A stretch of 64,000 nt of DNA from Owenia fusiformis (taxonomy: Eukaryota > Annelida > Polychaeta > Sabellida > Oweniidae), in the NCBI GenBank assembly GCA_903813345.2, contig CAIIXF020000008.1, forward strand, positions 27,266,822-27,330,821, written 5' to 3'. Shown here piece after piece: positions 12,377 through 24,845 of this stretch. Both the position numbers and the translations under genes were made by a program. Position 1 is the stretch's first letter. Every line of letters starts with the position of its first letter. The notes below the pieces were generated by a model. It was not told where the DNA came from and searched no databases. It saw only the letters and a program-made list of their open reading frames with translations.

Positions 12377-15300
12377 CTACAATTGTGATGGGTTTACATC
12401 TGGCTGATAGTCGACTCTATCAATTGATGAATGAAGTCCTCGAGCGCTCAGATCATTCGTAGCATCCAAATGTCTCTCCACTGTTGCGGCTGGATTAATT
12501 TCTCCAACAGCAGTTTCGTAGTCCATTGGAACAATGTTTTTATCATCTGCAGCGTCACTGAGTTCAGTATTTTGACGTCCATATAGGTAAGCGTTACTGT
12601 CTGGTAATGTGTCTTTAGATTCCTTGCTTTAATAGTACAAGAGAAGAAAATTATGAGGATTGCATTTACATTTCAATTTGCTAAATTGTATTAAAACCAC
12701 ATAAATGTTAAACAAATAGATAATGATGCGGATCTTTCACATGATATAGTTAGGAAATGTAGCGAAGTGCACTTACAAGAAGGTAGCAAACTCAAGAAAT
12801 CGCTCTAGAACAATACTATTACTCACCGTTTCATCTTTCTTCCTCGGTATATGATGCAGCCAAGTATAGCAGCGACCACTAGTCCAACAGCAACGGTTAT
12901 AACAACTATTGCCCAAGTAGGTAGCAAGGGTTCAGGCATTGGGATAGATCTCTTGAACTCAAGTGGAATTCCTGAAAGAGAATACAAAATCGCAACTGCA
13001 CAATTCAACAAAACATTACAATCGTCAATTTAAAATTTCAGTAACATATAGGTATTGAGTTGAAATTAAGAAAATTGGAGTAATGTAGCATAGATCTATA
13101 TATCGATTGTCTTGTTAAGAAAGTTTCAATACTTTCAAAAGTTTAGTTATTTAAATTATCAAAACTTTTGAAAATTTCGCACGTAATGCTGTCAGCTTTG
13201 ATCTTGATTATACACTGTTTCAATTACTTCGACATGTGGATATTCTCACCTGTTGTATACTCCGAACACAGTGCTTCAATCTCTGGCTTCTCTCCATTAA
13301 TCTTTTCATATCCTTCGTAGTTAAAATCAAACTTACAACTCGCCCCAGTCACACTCCCAGAGTCCACAGAAAACTCACAAGTCCGCGGATATGGACTCTC
13401 TGCGTTATACCAGTCTTGTTTACTCCACCTCCAGGCTTGCAGGCCATTGCCTTTCCGCCAGAATTCGTGTCCATTACCAGTGGCGTGAAGTTCAAACTCT
13501 CCCGTCTTTCCATACGTCATTTCTAGGACATCATTAGTTAATGTTACTTGAAAGCATCCATAGCCTGGTTGTCCATAGTAACCTACATATTTCTCCAAGG
13601 CCAACGCCGGATCAAGGTCAGTAGGAATGGATTCCGGGAGCGCCTTGACTGCTGTCCGCCAGGGTTCTGGATAGCTACACCCAGTGGTTGTGTTCAACCA
13701 AGGAACGTCCCCATTCAAGACATCAAGAATGTATATGATGATTGGAAAAATGGCATTTGTTTGTTCGACAAATTGTCTACCATTTGTGTGTAAGAACAAG
13801 GCCAAGTCTAAATCGGGCCAGATGACAACATGGGTCCGGTAATAAGCATAACTTCCGGGATGATGAAGCATCACATATCCTACAAAGATACAGACAATGG
13901 TGAGATGATGATCAAGTGTCACCAACTTCCACATAAACAGATAAGGAGAAAAAGTGAAACATAGGGAACAATAATTACACCAGACATTGAATATTTATAA
14001 AAGTTCTTGGTGTTACTATAAATAATGTTGTTTCAGTATAAAACAAACGTGCATTGCCTTTTTGGTATCCCTTTATCCATGCGAATCCATATGCACCACT
14101 GGAGAATCCCGACGGGAATGTAGGCCGAGGTAGTGTAAAGGATTTACGGGTAAATATGTTCCAATTTTCCTTCGTGATCCTCAACTTGGATTCTTCAATG
14201 ATTTGCTGTCCGGCTTGATTTTTCCCATTATTTAAATGCATTTGAAGATAATTTGCCACATCATTTGCATTAGAGGCTACCCCCGCTCCACCCATCATGT
14301 GGCCACTCTGACTGAAACAGAGAAATTTAAATGCATATGGAAGATACTTTGCCAGATCAGTTTCATTAGAGGCTACGCCCGCGCGCTCCACCCATCATGT
14401 GGCCACTCTGTCTGAAACAGAGACATTTAAATGCGTTTGAAGCTAATTTGGCATATCATTTGCATTAGAAGCTACGCCCGCTCCACCCATCAAGTGGCCA
14501 ATCTGGCTACAACATAGACATTTAATTGCATTTGAAGATACTTTGCCATATCATTTGCAATAGATTAAGTCCATTTTTATCGGATTCATCGGTGTTTTTA
14601 GTCTTAACTCCGCAGTGTATATCTCACCTCGTTCACTAGTATTTCACCAATACATTAAATAATTAATATATATATTAATCTTTTTTGCAGAAACATATCT
14701 TAGTCTACTGGAAGAGGACCACTTTATCCACTCCATTGGTATTTCCACGAAGGCACTTGCTATAAGCAGGAGATAATCTTCTTTTATGCATACCTTATAA
14801 ACGCAGGAGTCACTTCTACATCTGATCTGCCATCAGGACCAGTAGTGTAGGCGTGGGAAAATCCATATATTTCTGTAGCTTTTGACACAATGTCCGAGTC
14901 TGTCATACCCAGTGGGTTAAAGATGTATTCTTTCATCAGCTGATCAAACGATTTACCAGTTAATTTCTCTAAAGCCTTTGAGACGACGAGGTAACCTGTT
15001 GTAGAGTAATGCATCCCAGTTCGAAATCGCCATTGACATTTGTAGTGTTTGAGATTTCTAAAATCAGTTTAAAGGTAAGGGGTATTTAGAGATTATCATA
15101 TACGAGGTTCAGAATTTTTGAGATTATCCCGCAGCAAGTATTATATATCTACTGTACCCGAGGGCAGACGAACAGCCACTCAGCCCCGTAAAGCTACAAG
15201 GTAAGCCAAAAAATGTTAATAACTCTGTCATCGAACATGGATTAAAAATCATATTTGGCACAACTAAACCTTGTTCAATGTACTCTTATTCTATATTTCA

Positions 15301-17251
15301 TTGGCCATTTTCCAATGGTCAATATTTTATTGCCATTTTACAAAACATGCTAATATTATGCCAAGAATCACTCGGTATGAATCTCCAAACTTTTATCTTT
15401 GGAGCTATTTCATATAAGATATTGTCCAAACTTACAAATCGAGAAGCATGGGCGTAGCAAGAGGGGGTTCACTGGACTCGTGCAAATATTTCTTCGAACC
15501 CCCTTTCGTTATAAAGCGAACCCAGGCCGGAAACAATCCTCTCTTTTGAAAGATCAACAAACCCCGGGCTATGAACGAACCCCTCTCTCAGAAAGATGAC
15601 CATTTTTCGAGAACAGTGAATCGCACGTTCATACTAGCTATTTGATGATGCACGTACTATATTTCATAATTCGATTGGTTCGTTGAAATTGATTTTCGTC
15701 GTGCGAACATAATCCCCTCCTTCGCAATTTCGGTATAAAACAAACCCCGGGGAAAAATAAAACCCCCCACTAGGTAAATCCTGGCTACGTCCCTGTAGAA
15801 GCATCAGAGTGTTGAAAATAGAAATAAAAAGGATAGAGCCATTACACAAGATATATGTGAGCGTGTGGTCAGAACATCTTCATCGATGCATTCAAAGCTA
15901 AGACGAAACCAGCATTTCGAGGATGTTTTATAAAAAGTCATAAAATTGTGGTACTATACTTAAAATAAAACAGCGAAACTTGATAGGATGGAAGAACATT
16001 GAACGAGGGATCAAGTGTACCAAATATGATTTTAAACCCATGCTGGATTACTCAGTTATTAACATTTGTTTTGGTACCTATTTTGGCTCACCCTTAATAA
16101 CTGCCCGGTGATGAAAATATATGTTTTTACAAACCTGTTTTATGTACCTGAAACACGTTCAAGTATGGGATAAATAATTTCATGATATGCATACTTTATC
16201 AACAAATAAAGGTATACATTACTTCCCGTCAAAAAGATTTTTAGGGCAGTAAAAGTAAATAGTCCTAAAATCTATATTCTTCACTTGGCAAACATCTCAT
16301 TGTTCATTCAGTTTACTCTCCACATACTGAGAATTAATATTCTTTACATTTAAATGGCAATCTGTCAATGACTACTGAATACTTAAAAATTGGTTTTGCA
16401 ATTGTCTTGACCTACTTATATATTATTTTAGGTCGTATAAATGCAGAATGAATGCATGTCTTGATCAAAAATATGTCGGTCACCTTGAATTGCTTTCAAA
16501 TAAGTCGACGCGTCATTTCAACCATGTTTGACCGACAATCCTAGGACTGCAGAGTTCCTAAACATTCCCCGTCTTCCAATATGTCGTTTGTTTAAGATAT
16601 TTTGAGCCATTGTTAATAATCATGCATACCTGATAAACTCATCAGGTGTCATAACCTGGAAGCTCTCAACAAGGACTTCGGGAAAGTTACATCCAGTCTT
16701 CATGGCTAAGAAATCTTTTAAACTCGCATATTCCGTTACCAAAGGATCAGATGTGTTGAAGTCTTCTCCCATGATGGCTTGCAAGCGCGTGTCAAAATCT
16801 AACCTATAACATTGTAAATTGCCTTGAATAAATGGGGGGAATCTAACCTGATAACAAATCATTATATTTAATTATAGTACTAAGGACACCCTTTGTATAT
16901 TTTGTAATATGGTGTTATGGCTCACCCACTTTGGTTGAGATCAGAAAGGACGGCTGCAACAAGCGTCGAGAGCATTCCCTTTGAGATCGACTGAATAGAA
17001 GTTACTGTCCTTTCAGTCATCGGTGTTCCCTTCTCGATGTTTGAGAGACCGTACCCTTTTGCCATGAGCACTTCCTCACTCGTAACCAACGCAATCTGTA
17101 GACCAGGAATATTCCGACATGCCATTGTCTCCGTTAGAAAGTCCTCAATTGCTGCAAGCTTTTGCGGGTTCATTTGGGCCATCACTTGTGGTTGTGGCAT
17201 TATCACAATCACAGACCATGTTATCAGTAATGTGATGTATGCGAAACGCAT
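12377..17251 (-). CDS. membrane-anchored serine beta-lactamase-like protein, copy A, about 690 aa
   Basis: Exons in transcript order: 17251-16926, 16803-16630, 15057-14794, 14311 to about 14032 (3' edge unresolved), 13879-13250, 12971-12827 and 12626-12377. The predicted product has a signal peptide, then a serine beta-lactamase/PBP domain. That domain carries SISK (SxxK nucleophile) in exon 1 and HYSTTGY (the Y-x-N/T position) in exon 3. Exon 5 encodes a C-terminal domain resembling the DUF3471/Pab87-type region (KYVGYYGQPGYG). A single membrane helix (WAIVVITVAVGLVVAAILG), a basic stop-transfer and a cytoplasmic tail of about 85 residues follow. Animal relatives are serine hydrolases of uncertain substrate, so peptidase or esterase activity is inferred. 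The exon 4/5 join needs a phase-1 donor that I could not find; a microexon or non-canonical donor is possible. Confidence 0.85.
14225..14545 (-). repeat. tandem copies of the exon 4 start of lactamase copy A (about 3 units of 95-100 bp)
   Basis: The true exon 4 start (SQSGHMMGGAGVASN, acceptor at 14312-14313) is followed on the upstream, intronic side by two diverged copies. Each copy keeps the acceptor region, the G-G-A-G-V-A-S-N-A-N-D-like coding part and the following codons. The same arrangement, with more units, is in copy B. Confidence 0.85.
15087..16165. repeat. interrupted copy of the 'AGAGATTATC...CAAGTATGGGATA' dispersed element
   Basis: The left part (15087-15175) has AGAGATTATC, a 'gaggttcag' motif and ATTATCCCG, then a 'ctacccgagggc'-like segment. 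The right part (about 16103-16165) matches 27110-27170 and 44205-44275 (CTTTATGTACCTGAAACACG then CAAGTATGGGATA). Between them, 15435-15800 is occupied by copies of the C-rich 'ctggctacg' repeat family, which seem to have inserted later. No coding function is seen. The whole lies in an intron of lactamase copy A. Confidence 0.55.
15435..15800. repeat. C-rich dispersed repeat ('gggcgtagc...ctggctacgtccc')
   Basis: The stretch begins GGGCGTAGCAAGAGGGGGTT and ends AAATCCTGGCTACGTCCCTG, giving inverted ends of the family also seen at 38.41-38.59 kb, 55.27-55.43 kb and 58.12-58.28 kb. Its internal C runs create spurious open frames on both strands. It is probably a non-autonomous DNA transposon. 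Confidence 0.55.
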
Positions 17252-17930
17252 CTTTCTTTTCTGTTTAGGTCTGACGCACAACGGGGCGTCCTGTTGTATG
17301 TGTTTTGGGCTTTGTCTTATATGGTACAAGGAGAGGCGACACGCTGTGAATGATGAATTATTTATAAGAAGTCAACCCGAATTCATACTTTTGTCTATTG
17401 TGACAGCATACTTCAAATGCGCACTCAAGCCATTTGCATGCATATTGTCTGAAACGTTCTTTTTAAAACACAAAAACCCTTGTAGCATAATTGTTTGACC
17501 AAGAATGTCTTTTATTTACTTTCAACTTAAATGTCTGAAACATGACAATCAGTCCATATATTATCTACAATATACGTTGTATGAAAGCTTGAATTAAAGT
17601 GTTCAGAGCTAACGTTTTCTCATCTTAATTTCTCATTCTCATCCGTATTTTGTACTACAATTGTTTGAAGAGTTTAAATGTTGAAGGTGTGTTGAACATT
17701 ATGAAGCACTATTTGCCACGAAAATACATGGCAAATGTGGATAAAGTGCCATAAGTACTTTTACAGTACAGTTAGGTATATGTGTTAATCCCAGCCTTTT
17801 CGCTTTATTTTCGTCCCTTCAGAGCACGTCTCTACCAAAAAATATTTTCACTAGGCAAACACTCAAAGCATAACTCAGTGGCATGATTTGGACCTGGGAT
17901 TACATGCGTGTAGACATGAATTCAAATTGT
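17252..17930. other. region upstream of lactamase copy A, no gene seen
   Basis: It should contain the copy A promoter and 5' UTR. Sequence just upstream of the start codon resembles the matching region of copy B (after 24274), as expected of duplicated promoters, and similarity then fades. Confidence 0.45.
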
Positions 17931-17934
17931 TTAT

Positions 17935-18312
17935 ATCTCACGGCGAATAGTGTATCATCGCAGTAGAATAGTATTTCATGATATGTGTATACTTCCTCAG
18001 GTTCCACGATGTCATTGGTTCCTTCGTTATCATTTGAACCAAGTAAGAAGTCTTTGACATTTTTGCCATCATATTCCACGGGCTTTCAAGAGCTCCTGGA
18101 AGCCCATGACGAAACGAGACTCCCCTTTGATTTATAATGTTGATCGCGATCCCGTTGAGGTGTACCTTCTAGATCCAAAGAAATACGGAGCAATGCTTGC
18201 ACAAGTACAAGAAAAATAAGGACACATTCCAAAACAATTAATCGAAAAGTAGATCATTTATTAGACTTTGAATATTACAATAAAAGTGTCATTCCATGTT
18301 GCAATCCGCCAT
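17935..18312. pseudogene. broken, partly inverted copy of the last arylsulfatase exon
   Basis: Positions about 18105-18312 (+) match the end of the arylsulfatase coding region (equivalent to 11780-11975): 'LIYNVDRDP', then [11 protein letters not shown], then a frameshift/stop within the equivalent of EEIKTHSK. Positions about 17935-18080 match an earlier part of the same exon (equivalent to 11510-11655) but on the minus strand. So one exon copy was split by an inversion. No sulfatase signature or upstream exon is nearby. Together with the flanking lactamase copy B, it shows that a block holding the sulfatase 3' end and the lactamase gene was duplicated and then rearranged. Confidence 0.88.
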
Positions 18313-18610
18313 ATGGTAAAAGGGTAATGTAAGGCTTTCACTATAACAAACCTATAACTAACCTGGCTTCAATGACTTCATTTTTATAACTGACATTTAA
18401 AAATAAGAAATGAATGCCACGAGCCACGACAAGTGAGGATTAAGATAACCTAATGATGTCAAATTTTTATCTTAAAGGTCATGTCGCTCTCATATCCCCG
18501 ATGTTGTGAAAAACTCGTGCCACTAATATAAATAAAGGAGAGAAGGTATGGACGTCAGGCTGAGATTACAGTGAGAAGGATCTGGAGTTTCTGGCTATTA
18601 TTATAATGCT

Positions 18611-21600
18611 CTACAATTGTGATGGGTTCGCATCTGGCTGATATTCGACTCTAACAGTTGTGGAGCGGGGCCCTCCAGCACTGTCTGTATCACCAGTGCT
18701 TTCATTCAGATCATTCATAGCATCCAAATGTCTCTCCACTGTTGCGCCTGGATTAATTTCTCCAACAGCAGTTTCGTAGTCCATTGGAACAATGTTTTTA
18801 TCATCTGCAGCGTCACTGAGTTCAGTATTTTGACGTCCATACAGGTAGGCGTTACTATCGGGTAACGTGTCTTTAGCTTCCTTACTTCAATATACAAGAG
18901 AAAAAACATATTAGGATTGCAAAATATTAAAGACCCACTTTGCGTATTTTCAATGTTTTTGGGCAAAATAAAGACTTTTATTTGAATTTTATAGAACGTC
19001 CAATGTATTGATAAGAACCTTTCATTTGACACCAACAACAGCTCAAACGGACCACATCAAAGCTAACAATAATTTATCAAAAAATATTTTCGATCTACCA
19101 AGCTTTATATAGTACTATCAAGTTTTTATCCATGTCATTGAAAGATGGCGAATTCTTATTATCATACATTCATTTTTATAGAGGTGTAGCCATCTTTTAA
19201 ATCAAAAGTGATTTAAATCATGCACTTTGTTTAGCATGTGCATGCACTACTAATGATCTCTGAGCCTTTTCCTACGTGCGTTTTTTTCTTGGCTCAATAT
19301 TCAAGCAAATCAAACTTTGTTTCATATTTGAGTGAGTGTGTGAGTAACATGTTTCAATAATAATTTTTTTCTTTGATTTGGTCTTATTTCCAAAAAAATG
19401 TCAAAACACATAAGAAGTGATCAAAATATTATTTCAAAACATTTGGATCGCTGATTAGGAATTCATAGTCAGTTATAATGTCAGAAAATAACGACATTCT
19501 CGATGTTGTGGTCGATCAAGTTCAAGGCCTAGGTTGAATATCGAATTGGAAAGGGGGCTCTGGTAACAATAGTTTTTACTCACCGTTTCATCTTTCTTCC
19601 TCTATATATGATGCAGCCAAATATAGCTGCGACCACTAGTCCAACAGCAACGGTAATAACAACTATTGCCCAAGTAGGTAGCAAGAGTTCAGGTGTTGGG
19701 AGGGGTGTTCTTGACTCAGACGGAATTCCTGAGAGAATAGAAAAATCGCAACTGCGGAATAGAACAAAGCATTCCAATTGCCAGTTTCAGATTTTAAATA
19801 GATTCAGTAATATTATAAATATTGGAAATGTCAAAATTGGACAAATGTAAAATGCATGTAGACCGAGACGTGAGTATATCAATTGTCTTGTTATGGAAAG
19901 TTTTTTCATACACATAAAGTGTGATCTTGATTATACACTGTTTCAAAATACTTCGACATGTGGATATACTCACCTGTTGTATACTCCGAACACAGTGCTT
20001 CAATCTCTGGCTTCTCTCCATTAATCTTTTCATATCCTTCGTAGTTAAAATCAAACTTACAACTCGCCCCAGTCACATTCCCAGAGTCCACAAAAAACTC
20101 ACAAGTCCGCGGATATGGACTCTCTGCGAAGTACCAATCTTGTTTACTCCACCTCCAGGCTTGCAGGCCCTTGCCTTTCCGCCAGAATTCGTGTCCATTA
20201 CCAGTGGCGTGAAGTTCAAACTCTCCCGTCTTTCCATACGTCATTTCTAAGACAGCATTAATTAATGTTACTTGAAAGCATCCATAGCCTGGTTGTCCAT
20301 AGTAACCTACATATTTTTCCAAGGACAACGCCGGATCAAGGTCAGTAGGAATGGATTCCGGGAGCGCCTTGACTGCTGTCCGCCACGGCTCTGGAAAACT
20401 ACATCTGGTTGTTGTGTTCAACCAAGGAACATCCCCATTCAAGACATCAAGAATGTATATGAAGTTTGCAAAAGTGGCATCGATTTGGTCAATGAATTGT
20501 CTACCGTTTGTGTGTAAGAACAAGGCCAAGTCTAAATCGGGCCAGATCACAACATGGGTCCGGTAATAAGCATAATTTCCAGGATGATGAAGCATTGCAT
20601 ATCCTATAACGGTACAAAACATTGGTGATGTAAGACCAATAAGTCTTGCCTCAAGACTAAGTAACTCCCATGCATACTTTCCAATATTCAACATATGTGT
20701 TGAAAGTGAAGTACAAGGGGTATACACCTGTATACAGTCTTGAAGCAAGACTAGAGACCAATATATAAATGATGGAATATCACCAACCACATAACGGGGA
20801 AATAGTGAAACGCAGAGAACAATATAATTACATCAGCGATCATCACATCATTACTTCAGTATAATCAAAATGTACATTGCCTTTTTGGTATCCCTTGATC
20901 CATCCAAACCCATATGCCCCACTGACCAATCCCTCTGGAAATGTAGGTCTGGGTAGTGAATAAGGTTTATACTTATAGACATTCCAGTTTTCTTTCGTGA
21001 TCCTCAAATTGGATTCATCAATGATTTGCTGTCCATCTTGATTTTTCCCATTATTTAAATGCATTTGAAGATACTTTGCCATATCATTTGCATTAGAGGC
21101 TACACCCGCTCCACCCATCATGTGGCCACTCTGACTGAAACAGAGATATTTAAATGCATTTGAAGATACTTTGCCACATCATTTGCATTAGAGGCTACAC
21201 CCGCTCCACCCATCATGTGGCCACTCTGACTGAAACAGAGACATTTAAATGCATTTGAAGATACTTTGCCATATCATTTGCATTAAAGGCTACGCCCGCT
21301 CCACCCATCATGTAGCCACTCTGGCTACAAAAGAGACATTTAAATGCATTTGAATGTACTTTGGCTTATAATTTGCATAAGAGCCTACGCCCGCTCCACC
21401 CATCATGTGGCCACTCTGGCTACAACAGAGACATTTAAATGCATTTGAAGATACTTTGCCATATCATTTGCATAAGAGCCTACGCCCGCTCCACCCATCA
21501 TGTAGCCACTCTGGCTACAACAGAAACATTTAAATGCATTTGAGGATACTTTGCCATATCATTTGCATAAGAGCCTACGCCCGCTCCACCCATCATGTAG

Positions 21601-24274
21601 CCACTCTGGCTGTAACAGAGACATTTGACTCAGCACTGCATATATCTCACAGTGTATATCTCCATTATCTTACAAGTATTTGAATGGGGTGTTACCTAAA
21701 CTAAAGGATCAATACATTAAATAACTTATAATATATCAATACATCTACAGAAATATATTCCTAAGAAAAAACGTAGGGGAACATGGGGCAAAACGGCCCT
21801 CTGGGGCAAAGTGGCCCATCGAAATATCTTTTGAACTATGAAAAGGTGGTTCTTCAAAAGTCACATAATCGAATTTTGAAATTGCTGCCACCTTCTCGAC
21901 CGCCCATTTTTAACCAAGCAGCGTCTCGCTTTACGTAAGAGGTAATTCTACTTTTCACCCTCTTTTTTGTAAATTACCCCTCCCACGAGAATCTCTAAAA
22001 AATCCGGCAACAATACAATATCGTTTTGATTTAATATTTTACATAGAGTATGCACATTTATCCTTTTTTTGTAAAAATTTCGAGCTTCAAATATTAGGCA
22101 AATTAAAATGACGTCTATTTGAAAATTCACATGTCTTTGGGGCAAAACGGCCCACACATGTTATAAACATACAAAAATCTTATTGTGCAAGAACAATTGG
22201 TTTTCAAATATAACAATTTTAACATTTGGTTTGTACCTTATTTCCTTCCGACACATATCGAATGACTAGAATTATGGTAGGGGTTAAGAATACTTTATCT
22301 GTCAAAGGTTTGAACGTCTGAGATAAGATGTGTGTGGACGATTCATGTAATTGATTAATTTCGGTTTTAAAACCCATGTAACAGAGGGTGGGCCGTTTAG
22401 CCACACCCATGGGCCTTTTTGCCCCACTCTCGACAATATTTTTGACCATTGAAAAATCACAGAAGATAGTCCTAGGAAAGTATAAAACACTCGAAAAATG
22501 TAAACCACAAACCATTAATAAAGTTGAACATCAAACTGCGCGATGATTGACAGATAAGAAAATACCCCGTACAGAACAACTTAAAATTAAATTTTTAGGG
22601 CCGTTTTGCCCCATGTTCCCTTACGTCTGTTGGAAGACGACAAGATTCTTTATCGGTACTTCACTATAAGGCACTTACTATAAGCAGGAGATAATCTTCT
22701 TTTATGCATACCTTATAAATGCAGGAGTCACTTCTACATCTGATATGTCATCAGAACCAGTTGTGTAAGCGTGGGAAAATCCATATATTTCTGTAGCTTT
22801 TGACACAATGTCCGAGTCTGTCATACCCAGTGGGTTAAAGATGTATTCTTTCATCAGCTGATCAAACGATTTACCAGTTAATTTCTCTAAAGCCTTTGAG
22901 ACGACGAGGTAACCTGTTGTTGAGTAATGCATCCCAGTTCGAAATCGCCATTGACATTTGTAGTGTTTGAGATTTCTGAAATCAGTTTATAGGTAAAGAT
23001 ATATGATATTTTTATGATATTCATAACATCTTTACCGATAAATAAAGATACATTTAAACATTACTTCCTGGCAAACATTTGAGAGCAGTAAAAGTAGATG
23101 GTCCTAAAATCTATATTCTTCACTTGGCAAACATCTGTACATGTTTGTGTATTCGTTTCCGTCTTTACAAATTGGATGTCAATATTATTTACATTAAAAT
23201 GGTAATATGTCAGTATAATTGTTGAGTATTAAAAGTGTTTTTGTAATTGTGTTGACCTACTTATTTTAAGTAGAAAAATGCAGCATGAATACATGCCTTG
23301 ATTTTTATAAGTCATTACCTAAAAACTTTATGGCAATTTATACGACTGTTTTATAGCACTTGCTTATAACAAGAGACATTTGAAAATGTTTGAATACGAT
23401 CAACGGGCACATGTGAGCTACCCTCGTATGTTGTATCTTTCATGTCTTCCAATATCTGAATATGCCGTTTGAGATATTTTGCCATTGTTAATAAGTATAT
23501 GCATGGTGTTCCAAAAGTAACAGGACTAGCACTGGTGCTGAAATTTCGATAATTTTACACCATGTGTCTTCTTTTCACAAAATGTACGTTGACGCATTGA
23601 GACTGAGATTGTAAAGTTTCAAAAATATCATAAAATCCAGATAGAGTTATGGTTACCTCGTGAACTCATCAGGTGACATAACTTGGAAGCTCTCAACAAG
23701 GACTTCGGGAAAGTTACATCCACTCTTCATGGCCAAGAAATCTTTCAAACTCGCATATTCCGTTACCAAGGGATCAGATGTATTGAAGTCTTCTCCCATG
23801 ATGGCTTGCAAGCGCGTGTCAAAATCTAACCTATAACATTGTAAATTGCCTTGAATAAATGGGGGAAATCTAACCTGATAACAAATTATTTCTACTCTAC
23901 CAATAAGGGCATCCTTCGAATATGTTGTAATGTGGTGCTAAGGCTCACCCACTTTGGTTGAGATCAGAAAGGACGGCTGCAACAAGCGTCGAGAGCATTC
24001 CCTTTGAGATCGACTGAATAGAAGTTACTGTCCTTTCAGTCATCGGTGTTTTCTTCTCGATGTTTGAGAGACCGTACCCCTTTGCCATGAGCACTTCCTC
24101 ACTAGTTACCAATGCAATCTGTAGACCAGGAATATTCCGACATGCCATTGTCTCCGTTAGAAACTCCTCAATAGCTGCAAGCTTTTGCGGGTCCAATTGG
24201 GCCATCACTTGTGGCTTTATCACCATCGCAGTCCATGTTGTTAATAATAATGTCCGATATGCCCAGAAACGCAT
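18611..24274 (-). CDS. membrane-anchored serine beta-lactamase-like protein, copy B, about 690 aa
   Basis: Exons in transcript order: 24274-23949, 23830-23657, 22975-22712, 21134 to about 20855 (3' edge unresolved), 20603-19974, 19728-19584 and 18884-18611. All exons except 4 and the last have the same length as in copy A. The SISK and HYSTTGY motifs, the C-terminal domain and the membrane helix (WAIVVITVAVGLVVAAIFG) are kept. The signal peptide starts MRFWAYRTLLLTT. The cytoplasmic tail is eight codons longer than in copy A and its last third has diverged, while the middle of the tail is nearly identical. Introns differ strongly by transposon insertions. As in copy A, the exon 4 donor is not resolved. 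Both copies keep open frames throughout, so both may be expressed. Confidence 0.85.
18925..19375. mobile_element. diverged, inverted copy of the 7.1-kb piggyBac-like MITE
   Basis: The stretch is similar over almost its whole length to the reverse complement of 7126-7598, including the 'gcatgtgcatgcacta' segment. One end reads TTAAAGACCCACTTTGCG; the other has decayed. It sits in the last intron of lactamase copy B and is absent from copy A, so it inserted after the gene duplication. Confidence 0.75.
21040..21625 (-). repeat. tandem copies of the exon 4 start of lactamase copy B (about 6 units of 94-95 bp)
   Basis: The first unit is the real exon start (acceptor at 21135-21136). Five further copies extend upstream in the intron, with a period of 95 bp between the first two. 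Each contains an acceptor-like TGTTTCAG or TGTTGTAG, then codons resembling S-G-H-M-M-G-G-A-G. The period is not a multiple of three, so using an upstream acceptor would shift the frame. Confidence 0.9.
21776..22621. mobile_element. 846-bp non-autonomous DNA element with 'GGGGAACATGGGGCAAAACG' ends
   Basis: The left end GGGGAACATGGGGCAAAACG at 21776 is the inverse of the right end CGTTTTGCCCCATGTTCCCT at 22602-22621, and TA dinucleotides flank both. Further internal 'ggggcaaaacggccca' motifs lie in both orientations. No transposase is present. TA flanks would suit a Tc1/mariner-like origin, but that is inference. Confidence 0.7.
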
Positions 24275-24794
24275 CTCTTTTGTTTAAGTCCGCGCACAAC
24301 AATAGGGCCTTCTGTCATACGTGTTGTGTGCTACAGTACGTATATTTAATATGGTTCAAGGAGACGACACTACGAAAATAAATCATTCATAAGGAGTCAA
24401 AACGAATTCATACATATTGTTTATTGTGCCAGCATACTTCAAATGCACATCTACATGCCTAATCATCGACAAGGTACAGTGACAGAATATACCGTCGTAC
24501 ACTTTCGATATACGGTGTCACTATTCTAAATGATATGAAGCAAAAACTATGTATTGTATTGTATTCTGTTTCCCACCAATGAAGGTGAGCAATACCTCTT
24601 GGGTATGTCCCGTATATATACGGTCGTAATTTAACATGGAAGATAGACCCAGAAACCCCTCCTTGAAGGAGCCCTGTGTTCTTTTATGTGCACTTATACA
24701 TAGACATACAAGTACACACCACAGCCTTTTGTACGAGTTGCGGACCACTAAGTCAAACACCCTGAAGTACTTCACGCAAACAAGCAAATTTAGT

Positions 24795-24845
24795 CTTGCC
24801 TGAACCAGGGATCGAATCCGGGACCTATTGCGTATGATGCAGGTG
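24795..24845 (-). repeat. tRNA-derived B-box relic (possible SINE fragment)
   Basis: On the minus strand a B-box-like GGATTCGATCCCTGG lies in a short GC-richer patch. No acceptor stem or A box is convincing. It may be a SINE remnant. Confidence 0.25.

Noticed and set aside
13236-13793. Plus-strand frames of 81-96 aa opposite lactamase exon 5 (also 19921-20566)
   Set aside because: They are antisense shadows, conserved in both paralogues only because the sense coding sequence is conserved.
17037-17498. 153-aa plus-strand frame over lactamase copy A exon 1
   Set aside because: It is antisense to a coding exon with SISK and a signal peptide, and the frame continues into non-coding DNA without conserved features.
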